Shown here piece by piece: positions 31,030 through 40,181 of a stretch of 64,000 nt of DNA (position 1 is the stretch's first letter; every line of letters starts with the position of its first letter). The notes under the pieces were generated by a model. It did no database searches, was not told the DNA's origin, and worked only from the letters and a program-made list of their open reading frames with translations. The position numbers and the translations under genes were made by a program. Source of the DNA: Bartonella sp. B1099 (GTDB lineage: Bacteria; Pseudomonadota; Alphaproteobacteria; Rhizobiales; Rhizobiaceae); NCBI RefSeq assembly GCF_944801835.1, contig NZ_CALYLN010000001.1:1086001-1150000 (forward strand), read 5' to 3'.

Positions 31030-31240
31030 GGCATCTTCTTATGTTCAATTCCCCATCTCATATCTACAAGATATTGATTTATAAAGATAATCTAGCGTTG
31101 TTCATATTGAATTAGATCCTCGAATAACGTAAAATTCTCTCATTTCAAATCTGTTTATCTTGAATCAATAAAAATCACTCATTTGCGCATCACAAGCGGG
31201 ATGAGTGTGTGGATAAAATTTGTATAAGAAAGGACTAAAA

Positions 31241-31600
31241 ATGGCTCTTATGAACCGTCTTAATGCAAAGTCTGTCGCAACATTGGGGGCTGGCAAATAT
31301 AATGATGGTGCCGGCTTGTTACTCCATAAGCGTAAAGATGGAGGTGCTCAATGGATTTATCGTTATACCCTTCACGGGCGCCGCTGTGAAATGGGCTTGG
31401 GAGCGTTGCGAGATGTTTCTTTAAAACAAGCGCGTGAATTGGCAACGGGGTGGCGTTCTATTCTTCGTGAGGGTCGTGACCCCATTAAGGAACGTGAAAA
31501 ACAAAAGCGTGAGGCAATAAGTAATCTCCATTATTTAAAAGATATCGCGTTGGATGCTTTTGAAAGTCGTAAAGCTGAATTAAAGGATGATGGAAAATAG
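31241..31600 (+). pseudogene. Truncated DUF4102-type tyrosine integrase (N-terminal part)
   Basis: 119 residues starting MALMNRLNAKSVATLGAGKYNDGAGLLLHK, the arm-binding N-terminal domain of phage/island integrases (normally about 400 residues), with GALRDVSLKQARELATGWRS. It ends with a stop soon after KERERKQKRE-like sequence, so the catalytic domain is lost. The start has an AAGGA ribosome-binding site. It may still bind att arm sites, but cannot recombine. Confidence 0.8.
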
Positions 31601-32219
31601 GTGATACAAAATAAAATGCAGTGATGAAAAATTGACGCTAAATAACTCAAGCTGCTTGTGTTAGGGGTTATTATCTGATAACTTTCCTCTATTAGAGAGG
31701 GGGTTTGCTGCGTGTGAGCTCCAGTTTTGGGGAGGATACTTAAGCTCAGACAGGCTGGTATTCACGACATTGCTCATTGAATCTCTGTATGTTGCTGTTG
31801 AAACCAAATGTTTTATTACAGCATGTTGTTTGCTATTCTATTTTTATAGTGGCAAAGCAATGATGTATACTAAAGTTTAGAAGGATTTATATTCATTATG
31901 TCTTTGGGGAAAATTGTATCATGAATTTTGTTTTGATAATTAATTAGAAGGTGATAGAGCTTATTGTCGCGTGCAAAGAGATATTACGAAAAGGATGTGA
32001 TATTGGTTGGTAAACATATATTCCATGTTCACTATGGTTTGATTAAGACTGTCAATCAATGAATTTATAAAGTGTATGGAATTTAAAAGGAGATGACTCT
32101 GTATAAGTGATCAGAACATATTTTCTCAATCTTTATAATTATAAAGATGCCCTTTATGATTATAAAATTTGCATGTCATTTCAGTGTCATTAATTAATAA
32201 AAAATAAAGGGGAAATTTT
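31601..32219. other. Spacer between the integrase scar and dppA copy 4
   Basis: 619 AT-rich bases with no gene. Unlike the spacers before copies 1-3, I could find no xseA remnant here, nor the shared upstream block, so copy 4 probably has a different promoter context. Confidence 0.5.
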
Positions 32220-33845
32220 ATGAACCTAAAGAAAAAAATATTAAAAGGGAGCAGCTCTCTTATTTCTGTTCTTATGGCATTGGGAGTGGTTGCACAACAG
32301 GCTTCAGCAAAAACACCCGCTGATACTCTTGTGATGGCTTGGAATATGGATGCAATCAGTACGTTTGATCCAGCTCAAAGCAATGATGTTTATGCAAGTG
32401 AAATTATTGAAAATGTTTGTGATAATTTGGTCAGTACTGCGACAGATGATCCAACGAAAATAGTTCCGGCATTAGCAACACATTGGGATGTTTCAGGGGA
32501 TGATCACAGTACGGTGATTACCTTTCATTTGCGTGATGATTTAAAGTTTAATGATGGGAGAGCAGCTAACGCCAATGATCTTGTTTGGGGGATGAAGCGG
32601 GTTGTCAAATTAAAAATGGCCGATGCGGCAACTTTTAATGAATATGGCATTACAGAGCAAAATATTGATGATGCTTTGCAAGCGCCTGACGAAAAAACAG
32701 TGGTGATAAAATTTGATAAGCCTTATCCAGCAGAGCTTATTCTTAATAATGTTATTGCAAATCATGTAACGGCTTTGCTGGATCGTGAGACTATTATGAA
32801 ACATGAAAAAGATGGCGATCTGGGCAATCAGTATTTAAAAACGCATGCTGCTTGTGTTGGTCCTTATCAGTTAAAAAGATGGCGCCCTGGAGAAGCTCTT
32901 TTGTTGCGTGCAAGCTCCCATTATTGGGGAGAAGCACCAAAGCTAAAGCAGATACTCATTCGTCATGTTGCAGAGCCTGGAACACAACGTTTATTGTTGC
33001 AAAAGCACGATGTTGATGTTGCTCGTAATTTGACCTCTGAAGATCTTGCAGATCTACAAAAAACAACAGATATTAAAGTCGAAAAGGTGTTGGTGCCAAG
33101 CATGATGTATTGGGGGTTCAATACGACAAATCCCATTTTTGCGAAGGAAAAAGTACGCTTGGCGATGCGCTATCTCATAGACTATGAAGGTTTTGGTAAA
33201 AAGCTTCTCAAAGGTGTTGGTATCCCACGGGCAAGTTTTGTTCCTCTTGGCAACTTTGGCGCTTTGGATGAAAAAGAAGGGCAACCCTTTAAGCTTGATA
33301 TTCAAAAAGCCAAGAAACTTTTAGCAGAGGCTGGTTATCCGAATGGATTTGAGGCAAATTTTCTTGTTTCAAATACTCCTTATACTTTAGCTCTTGCTCA
33401 GTCACTCCAAGATAGTGCAGCACAGGCGGGGGTGCGTCTTAAAATTGAACGTGTCGCAGGAACACAGTTGTTTTCAAAGGTGGATGCTCGAGCTTTTGAT
33501 ACGACTTTTATCGGATGGAATAGCGGATCTACGGATCCTCATACAATGGCTTCACGTCTTGTTTATAATCCGGATAACCGGTTTGAGGTAAAAAATACAG
33601 CCTATCCTAGTTGGCAGCATGGATATTTTGATACAGAGATGAATCACAAAGTTGAAGAGGCTTTATTTCAAAAAGATCCACAAAAACGGGCACAACTCTA
33701 TGCTGATTTACAACGTGAGTTAATGCAAAAAGGACCTTATGCATTTATCTTTCAAAAATATAATGTGATAGCGATGACACCTGATGTTAAAAAATGGGTT
33801 TGGAGTAGTGCGCCGCGTGTTTTTTATAGTGCAATTGAAAAATAA
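32220..33845 (+). CDS. DppA-type periplasmic peptide-binding protein, copy 4
   Basis: A 541-residue SBP_bac_5 protein with a signal peptide almost identical to copy 1 (SLISVLMALGVVAQQASA). The pair shares the middle and end of the protein, with local differences such as NSGSTDPHTMA here against NNDSADPHTMA in copy 1. It is separated from the first three copies by xseA, tag and the integrase scar, so it arose by a second duplication or by displacement. AAAGGGGAAA ribosome-binding site. Confidence 0.9.
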   Translation: MNLKKKILKGSSSLISVLMALGVVAQQASAKTPADTLVMAWNMDAISTFDPAQSNDVYASEIIENVCDNLVSTATDDPTKIVPALATHWDVSGDDHSTVITFHLRDDLKFNDGRAANANDLVWGMKRVVKLKMADAATFNEYGITEQNIDDALQAPDEKTVVIKFDKPYPAELILNNVIANHVTALLDRETIMKHEKDGDLGNQYLKTHAACVGPYQLKRWRPGEALLLRASSHYWGEAPKLKQILIRHVAEPGTQRLLLQKHDVDVARNLTSEDLADLQKTTDIKVEKVLVPSMMYWGFNTTNPIFAKEKVRLAMRYLIDYEGFGKKLLKGVGIPRASFVPLGNFGALDEKEGQPFKLDIQKAKKLLAEAGYPNGFEANFLVSNTPYTLALAQSLQDSAAQAGVRLKIERVAGTQLFSKVDARAFDTTFIGWNSGSTDPHTMASRLVYNPDNRFEVKNTAYPSWQHGYFDTEMNHKVEEALFQKDPQKRAQLYADLQRELMQKGPYAFIFQKYNVIAMTPDVKKWVWSSAPRVFYSAIEK

Positions 33846-33907
33846 GCGTGTCTTTTCATGTCATAAAAGATAAAAAGAGCTTGATCATAATTGTATGATG
33901 AAAATAT

Positions 33908-33956
33908 TCTCCCACATAGAAGCCCTTCAGTTTTTAGAGGATGAAATTGTGGGAGA
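33908..33956 (+). terminator. Inverted repeat after dppA copy 4
   Basis: TCTCCCACA and TGTGGGAGA form a perfect 9-bp stem with a 31-base loop, different from the hairpins after copies 1-3. Otherwise the 33846-34222 spacer shows nothing. Confidence 0.4.
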
Positions 33957-34222
33957 TTATGTCGTATATGATCGAGGCCATTTATAGGGAGGGATGAATA
34001 TGGAAAGTTATATTGCGGAGTTTTGGGGTTTATGGTTACAGATTCTCTTCATCCTGAAGATAGATTAATATGTGAGAGAATTATTTTATAGATGCTTCGT
34101 TTGATGAAATGAAGTTGATGTGTGAGACTATGCTATTTAAAAGATGAAAAAGCAAAATGAAAATCACTTTGTGTGAAAAGGTACAGAAATATAAAAGCAA
34201 GAGATAAAATGGGGAAAAAAGA

Positions 34223-35824
34223 ATGTTGAAAAGAATTTGCGTTTTATTAAGCACAATGGGATTTTTAAATGGGGCTATAGTCTCAGCATTTAGTGCTTCA
34301 TCGAAAGATATATTGGTGATGGCTTGGAATATTGATTCAATTAGTGGTTTTGATCCAGCGCAAACCGTTGAAGTTGTGACGAGTGAGTTGTTGACGAATA
34401 TTTGCAGCGCGCTTGTGCAATATGATGAGCATGATCCTACAAAAATTCGTCCTGCTATGGCAAAATCTTGGGATGTTTTAGATCATGGCAAAAGAATAGT
34501 TTTTCATCTTCGTGATGACTTAAAGTTTGATGATGGAAGAGTGGCGACGGCACAAGATCTCGTATGGTCGATGCGACGGATTATTAAATTAGGTTTGAGC
34601 TATGCTCAATCTTTGATGGACTATGGATTTACTAAAGATAATGTTGAAACAAATATTCAGGCTCTTGATGATAAGACTTTACAATTAAAATTAGATAAAC
34701 CCTATCCTATTCAGCTCATATTGACGGTTATTGGGCAATCCTATGCTTCTGCTCTGCTTGATCGGAAAACGATTGAAGCGCAGAGTATTAACGGTGATAT
34801 GGGGAATAAATATTTAGCGACACATTCGGCTTGTGTTGGACCTTATAAATTGGCAAGTTGGTCTCCAGGGGATAAAGTTGTATTAAAAGCTACGCAGCAT
34901 TATTGGGGGAATGCACCTAAAATTAAGCAGATTGTTGTGCGGCATGTAGCGGATTCAGCTAGTCAAAGGCTTCTTTTGGAAAAAGGTGATGTGGATATAG
35001 CGCGGGATCTTTCCTCAGAGGATATTTTAGACCTTGAAAAAAAAGGGGGAGCAGCCAAAATTAATCGTGTTTTGCGTCCGCAGATCATTTATCTATCGTT
35101 AAACAATAAGAATGCAATTTTTGCAAACGAAAAGGTCAGATTGGCACTTCGTTATTTGGTTGATTATGAAGGTCTTGGAAAAACTGTTTTGAAAGGGATT
35201 GCTATTCCGCGGGCAACTTATATGTCTTTAGGTGTTCCGGGTGCTTTGGATGAAAAAGAAGGTCTTCCCTTTAAGTTAGATTTGGAAAAAGCAAAACAGT
35301 TAGTTACTGAAGCTGGTTATCCTAACGGTTTTAAAGCTAATCTTTTAGTGGGTAGCCTTAGTTATATGTCGTCTGTTGCACAGTCTATTCAAGCGAATGC
35401 ACACAAAATTGGTGTTGAGCTGACACTTGAAAAAATGGCACAAAATCAATTATTGAGTCGCGTACGCGGTGGAAATTATGATACGGCCCTTATGGGGTGG
35501 GGGAGTGCGGATCCTGATGGACATCCTGCTTCATTAAATCACGTGTTTAATCCTGATCCAACATTTACGAAAAAGCATAATATGTATTTGGCTTGGCGCG
35601 CTGGTTATTATGATGAAAATATTAATAAAATGGTGACGGATGCTTTGTTTGAACAAGACCCTAAGAAGCGTATTATGCAATATCGTACTTTACAGCATTA
35701 TGTGCTAGAGCATGGTCCTATGGTTTATTTATTTCAGACATATTATACCGTTGGTATGGGACCTGATGTCAAAAAGTGGGTTTGGAATAGTTACAGACTT
35801 TACTACAATGAAGCAGAAAAATAA
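34223..35824 (+). CDS. dppA: DppA-type peptide-binding protein heading the dpp operon (copy 5)
   Basis: A 533-residue SBP_bac_5 protein, clearly more divergent than the other four: signal peptide cleaved near VSAFSA, FDPAQTVEVVTSELL, IVFHLRDDLKFDDGR, and a GVPGALDEKEGLPFKLDLEKAK segment. It lies 112 bases upstream of dppB on the same strand, so it is the probable ancestral binding protein of the DppBCDF permease. DppA-class proteins bind di/oligopeptides and in several bacteria also heme; substrate not determinable here. Confidence 0.9.
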   Translation: MLKRICVLLSTMGFLNGAIVSAFSASSKDILVMAWNIDSISGFDPAQTVEVVTSELLTNICSALVQYDEHDPTKIRPAMAKSWDVLDHGKRIVFHLRDDLKFDDGRVATAQDLVWSMRRIIKLGLSYAQSLMDYGFTKDNVETNIQALDDKTLQLKLDKPYPIQLILTVIGQSYASALLDRKTIEAQSINGDMGNKYLATHSACVGPYKLASWSPGDKVVLKATQHYWGNAPKIKQIVVRHVADSASQRLLLEKGDVDIARDLSSEDILDLEKKGGAAKINRVLRPQIIYLSLNNKNAIFANEKVRLALRYLVDYEGLGKTVLKGIAIPRATYMSLGVPGALDEKEGLPFKLDLEKAKQLVTEAGYPNGFKANLLVGSLSYMSSVAQSIQANAHKIGVELTLEKMAQNQLLSRVRGGNYDTALMGWGSADPDGHPASLNHVFNPDPTFTKKHNMYLAWRAGYYDENINKMVTDALFEQDPKKRIMQYRTLQHYVLEHGPMVYLFQTYYTVGMGPDVKKWVWNSYRLYYNEAEK

Positions 35825-35936
35825 AAAGAAGCATGTTAGGGAGAAGCATTGTAGCACATGCTTAATAAGAAATTGTTTCATTCTATAAAAAAAGGTATTC
35901 GCTTTATGTTTTATCGCTACAGAGGGGATTTTTATA

Positions 35937-37010
35937 ATGGTTTTGCCACTTTCAGAGACTGAAAGAGCTGTATCAGAAAAGCAGAAAAAATTATTTTTAT
36001 GGGATTTTTTATTCAAGGGATTAAAACTTCTTATTTCAGTTTTTATCACATTGCTTGGGTTGGTGACGATCACTTTTTTTCTTGGTCATCTTCTTCCTCT
36101 CGATCCTGTTCTATCTATTCTTGGTGATAATATCAGTCAGGAAGCTTATGATGCCATGTATTATAAGCTGGGTCTTGATAAGCCGTTGATTGTTCAATAT
36201 TGGAAGTATCTTCATAATGTATTTTTATTTGACTTTGGAGATGCTTTAACTTCTGGGCGTCCTGTTTTAGAAGATATTATGCGTGTATTTCCTGCAACAT
36301 TAGAGCTTGCAACGGTTGCTATTGTTATTGGCACAACTCTTGGAATCCCTTTTGGTGTTTTTGCAGCAATGTATCGTGATTCATTTATTGATTATGTTGT
36401 CCGTATTTTTACACTTTTGAGTTATTCTACGCCGACATTTTGGCTTGGGTTGATGGCATTGTTAATCTTTTATGCTAAACTTAGCTGGGTTGGTGGTCCA
36501 GGACGACTTGATTTTCTTTATGAATATTCTTTTGAACCCAAAACAGGATTTTTTCTTTGGGATACCGCGAGCCAAGGACAATGGGAGGCTTTTGGGAATG
36601 TCTTTAGTCACATTATTACGCCTGCTTTGATCTTGGCTTTCGGGGCTATGGCTTATATTAGTCGTATGACTCGTGGGTTTATGATTGAGCAACTCAATCA
36701 GGAATATATCATTACGGCACGTGTAAAGGGATTATCGTGGGCGCGAACGGTTTGGGGACATGCCTTTCGGAATGCTGCTGTTCAAGTTATTACCGTTGTT
36801 GCACTTTCTTATGCTTTTTTATTAGAAGGGGCTGTTTTGACGGAGACAGTTTTTGCTTGGCCTGGTTTTGGACATTATTTGACAAATGCTCTTCTCGCTG
36901 GAGATATGAATGCAGTTGTCGGATGTACTTTACTTGTAGGATTTATCTTTGTCGCCATTAATTTATTTTCTGATTTGCTTTATCGCATTTTTGATCCAAG
37001 GACACGTTGA
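35937..37010 (+). CDS. dppB: Dipeptide ABC transporter permease DppB
   Basis: A 357-residue inner-membrane permease. After an N-terminal polar extension (about 25 residues) it has the first membrane helix with the TITFFLGHLLPLDPVL motif, the TM domain, and the cytoplasmic coupling motif EYIITARVKGLSWARTVWGHAFRNA. A 70-residue region between helices (GGPGRLDFLYEYSF...) is typical of this subfamily. Ends 4 bases before overlap with dppC. Confidence 0.92.
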   Translation: MVLPLSETERAVSEKQKKLFLWDFLFKGLKLLISVFITLLGLVTITFFLGHLLPLDPVLSILGDNISQEAYDAMYYKLGLDKPLIVQYWKYLHNVFLFDFGDALTSGRPVLEDIMRVFPATLELATVAIVIGTTLGIPFGVFAAMYRDSFIDYVVRIFTLLSYSTPTFWLGLMALLIFYAKLSWVGGPGRLDFLYEYSFEPKTGFFLWDTASQGQWEAFGNVFSHIITPALILAFGAMAYISRMTRGFMIEQLNQEYIITARVKGLSWARTVWGHAFRNAAVQVITVVALSYAFLLEGAVLTETVFAWPGFGHYLTNALLAGDMNAVVGCTLLVGFIFVAINLFSDLLYRIFDPRTR

Positions 37011-37012
37011 AT

Positions 37013-37942
37013 ATGACAGTCAGTAATCATCATAAAACGCCATCATCATCTTCTTTGAGCTCTTGGTTAAACGATCCTGTTCCAAGGTCCGTAATTCAAG
37101 CAAACATACAAAGAATTTATCATGCACTGGTTAAGTTTTTTCATAACTTTTCGGCTGTATTCGGTCTGCTTATTATTTGTATTATTGTCATATGTGCACT
37201 TTTTGCTCCTTGGATTGCGACGCACGATTTTCTGAGCAATGATCTGGGAAATCGATTGCAGCCCCCCTCTATGGCCCATTATTTTGGGACAGATGAATTA
37301 GGACGTGATATTTTTAGTCGTCTTGTTTTTGGTTCTCGTATTACTCTTTATGTTGTTTTTCTCACAACCATTATTGTCGGACCAATAGGGCTTATTGTTG
37401 GGACTGTCTCTGGTTATATGGGGGGATGGGTTGATACTGTTCTCATGCGCATTGTCGATATTTTTCTTGCTTTTCCAGGTTTGATTTTAGCTCTTGCCTT
37501 TTCAGCGGCATTGGGACCGGGGATTGAAAATGCTTCTATTGCCATTTCAATTGCAGCATGGCCACCAATCGCACGTTTAGCGCGCGCTGAGACCTTGACG
37601 ATACGTTCTTCTGATTATGTTTCGGTAGTTCGCCTGCAGGGCGCTTCTGCTTGGCGGATTATTTTGTTTCATGTTGCGCCCATGTGTATTCCTTCAGTGA
37701 TTGTCCGATTAACTTTAGATATGTCTGGGATTATTTTAACAGCTGCTGGCCTTGGATTTTTAGGGTTGGGAGCACAACTTCCAAGTCCTGAATGGGGAGC
37801 GATGCTTTCCTCAGGGCGGGAATTTATGATGACAAATTGGTGGTTGGCGGCAATACCAGGCTGTGCAATATTATTTGCAAGCCTTGCTTTCAACCTTTTA
37901 GGTGATGGTCTTCGTGATGTATTGGATCCACGCAATGGGTAA
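37013..37942 (+). CDS. dppC: Dipeptide ABC transporter permease DppC
   Basis: A 309-residue inner-membrane permease with the N-terminal OppC-type domain, the HYFGTDELGRDIFSRLVFGSR segment and the coupling motif SSDYVSVVRLQGASAWRIILFHVAP. I start it at the ATG just after the dppB stop, AAGGA upstream; an in-frame TTG two codons earlier also exists. Partners DppB to form the translocation pore. Confidence 0.92.
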   Translation: MTVSNHHKTPSSSSLSSWLNDPVPRSVIQANIQRIYHALVKFFHNFSAVFGLLIICIIVICALFAPWIATHDFLSNDLGNRLQPPSMAHYFGTDELGRDIFSRLVFGSRITLYVVFLTTIIVGPIGLIVGTVSGYMGGWVDTVLMRIVDIFLAFPGLILALAFSAALGPGIENASIAISIAAWPPIARLARAETLTIRSSDYVSVVRLQGASAWRIILFHVAPMCIPSVIVRLTLDMSGIILTAAGLGFLGLGAQLPSPEWGAMLSSGREFMMTNWWLAAIPGCAILFASLAFNLLGDGLRDVLDPRNG

Positions 37943-38819
37943 TAAATTATTAGAAGTAGAAGATTTACGTATTTCTTTTCCTACAACGCGCGGCATTGCA
38001 GAAGTTGTGCGTGGTGTTAGCTTTTCTGTCGGAAAAGAAAAAATTGGTATTGTTGGTGAATCAGGATCTGGAAAATCGATGACTGGACGGGCAATACTAA
38101 AGCTGAGTCCAAAATCAGCCATTGTTAAAGCCAAAAAAATGCGCTTTGAGGATGTCGATTTATTGACTGCAAGTGAACCTCAGATGCGAAAAATCCGCGG
38201 TAAGCGTATTTCAATGATTTTACAGGACCCCAAATATTCACTTAATCCACTCATCCGGATTGGGGAGCAGATTATGGAGGCTTACCGTATTCATTACCGT
38301 GTTTCAAAAGTTGAAGCGCGGGAGCGAACCATATCTATGTTAGAATCTGTTCATATTCGTGATCCTGAACATGTGATGCGTCTCTTTCCTCATGAAATAT
38401 CTGGGGGAATGGGGCAGCGTGTGATGATTGCAATGATGCTCATTCCCAAACCTGATTTAATTATTGCCGATGAACCAACATCTGCGCTTGATATTACGGT
38501 CAGACGACAAGTTTTATCCGTATTAGATGAACTTGTGACAAAGTCTGGAACGGGGCTTATTTTCATCAGTCATGATTTGAATATGATTGCCGATTTTTGT
38601 GATCGTATTTTGGTGATGTATGCGGGACGTGTGCTAGAAGAATTGCCTGCTTCTGATTTGTCTAACGCTTGTCATCCTTATACGAAGGCTTTGTTGGCAA
38701 GTTTGCCACGGCTTGATAATCCTGTTGATGTTTTGGCTGTTCCTGAGCGTGATCCTGATTGGTTGTATAACCCTACGATTGTTAATGGTGTTGAGGAGGT
38801 TCCTCATGGCAAATTGTGA
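37935..38819 (+). CDS. dppD: Dipeptide ABC transporter ATPase DppD
   Basis: An ABC ATPase of about 294 residues with Walker A GESGSGKS, signature [10 protein letters not shown], Walker [13 protein letters not shown], and the H-loop ISHD. The C-terminal [11 protein letters not shown] region belongs to the oligopeptide-transport ATPase extension. The conserved 4Fe-4S-type Cys cluster of OppD/DppD is not present. Start at the ATG overlapping the dppC stop by 8 bases. Confidence 0.91.
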   Translation: MGNKLLEVEDLRISFPTTRGIAEVVRGVSFSVGKEKIGIVGESGSGKSMTGRAILKLSPKSAIVKAKKMRFEDVDLLTASEPQMRKIRGKRISMILQDPKYSLNPLIRIGEQIMEAYRIHYRVSKVEARERTISMLESVHIRDPEHVMRLFPHEISGGMGQRVMIAMMLIPKPDLIIADEPTSALDITVRRQVLSVLDELVTKSGTGLIFISHDLNMIADFCDRILVMYAGRVLEELPASDLSNACHPYTKALLASLPRLDNPVDVLAVPERDPDWLYNPTIVNGVEEVPHGKL

Positions 38820-39588
38820 GAATATTGTTGATGTTTCTAATTTATCTGTCACGTTTGGGCACAGGCACAAGGCCGTAACCGTTGTTAAAAATGTTAATTT
38901 TCATATTAAGCGTGGTGAAGCTTATGGTTTGATTGGTGAATCCGGATGTGGAAAATCAACTATTTTGAATACATTGGTAGGACTTATTCCAGAGTATAGT
39001 GGAAAGTTTCTTTTTGATGGAGAAGAGGTCGCAAAAAAAAGAGACAAGAGTTTTCTGCGTCGTATTCAAATGGTTTTTCAAGATCCTTATGCTTCACTGC
39101 ATCCAAGAAAAATGGTTCATACGGTTCTTTCTGAATCGCTCAAAATTCATGGTATGGATAATCAAAGAGAGCGGGTGGAGGATGCTTTAGATTCCGTTGG
39201 CTTAAATTCTTCGTTTCTTTATCGTTATCCTCATGAATTATCTGGAGGGCAGCGTCAACGTATTGCTCTTGCTCGTGCTTTAATTATCGAGCCAGAGGTT
39301 TTGTTGCTTGATGAGCCAACATCTGCATTGGATGTGTCGGTACAGGCTGAAATTTTAAACTTGTTGAAATCGTTACGTGAGAGAAAAAAGCTTACTTATT
39401 TAATGGTATCCCATGATCTTGCTGTTGTCGCACATATTTGTGAACGGGTTGGCATTATGCATAAAGGGATTATTCTTGAAGAACTTAGCAATGATGAATT
39501 GCGTAATCTACATGCACAAAACGATTATACAAAGGCGTTTTTTGAAGCCAGTATTGAGCCTATCGTTCATAGAGAACAAAGAGCGTGA
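38806..39588 (+). CDS. dppF: Dipeptide ABC transporter ATPase DppF
   Basis: A 260-residue ABC ATPase with Walker A GESGCGKST, signature HELSGGQRQR, Walker [13 protein letters not shown] and the H-loop VSHD. It starts inside the dppD end with a strong TGAGGAGG ribosome-binding site, so the two ATPases are translationally coupled. It completes the dppABCDF operon, which also serves as the only visible permease for the four extra binding proteins. Confidence 0.92.
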   Translation: MANCENIVDVSNLSVTFGHRHKAVTVVKNVNFHIKRGEAYGLIGESGCGKSTILNTLVGLIPEYSGKFLFDGEEVAKKRDKSFLRRIQMVFQDPYASLHPRKMVHTVLSESLKIHGMDNQRERVEDALDSVGLNSSFLYRYPHELSGGQRQRIALARALIIEPEVLLLDEPTSALDVSVQAEILNLLKSLRERKKLTYLMVSHDLAVVAHICERVGIMHKGIILEELSNDELRNLHAQNDYTKAFFEASIEPIVHREQRA

Positions 39589-40100
39589 TTGACTTTCCAG
39601 AAGAGAAAATGTCGTTTTTTCTGTGTTAAAGTTTCTGGAGATGTTTGGCGGCCTTGTTAAAAGGGCAAGGAGAATAATAGGATTTTTTTTAGTCATGAAT
39701 TTGCTGGATAGTTTGTGAGCTATAATATTTTAAATCCTGTTAGAACTCTGGTTGTGAAATATACAAGTGATTTATAATATACATTCTTTGTTTGATAATG
39801 TTGTCCTGTTTTTTGCTTATCATTTTATTTTAAAATTTTAAGCATTAAATGGTGAGAAATAACAGAAGAAAATAATGGCTGTATGTTCCGGAAAAGCTTC
39901 TTATTATTTTATAATATCATCTTATTTTTTAGTTGTTCTCTTTTTTAGAATTTTGGGCATTATTCATTGGAAAATGCTAAGTTTTATGCTTTATAAAAGA
40001 AGAGTTTTTTGTAAAAAATTTTCAACGGTCAATGACAGTCTTCAAATATTTTGCTGTTTTCTATTTTAAAAACCGTTTAAAAAACAAATCGTCATAAACT
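39589..40100. other. Spacer downstream of the dpp operon
   Basis: 512 AT-rich bases between two convergent units. A hydrophobic open frame at about 39.9-40.1 kb has no clear ribosome-binding site or family, so I do not call it. Confidence 0.45.
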
Positions 40101-40131
40101 AAAAAAGGCAGCATATCATGCTGCCTTTTTT
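40101..40131. terminator. Bidirectional rho-independent terminator
   Basis: AAAAAAGGCAGCAT-ATC-ATGCTGCCTTTTTT: a perfect GC-containing stem with A- and T-runs on both sides, positioned between the convergent dpp operon and the autotransporter gene. Confidence 0.9.
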
Positions 40132-40181
40132 GTTTGATGAAGTGTATAGAATAACAATACACCTGTTGTTAAAGTTCTGCC

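Noticed and set aside
39875-40069. Hydrophobic 64-residue open frame after the dpp operon
   Set aside because: No ribosome-binding site or family; composition is what AT-rich spacer DNA gives by chance.
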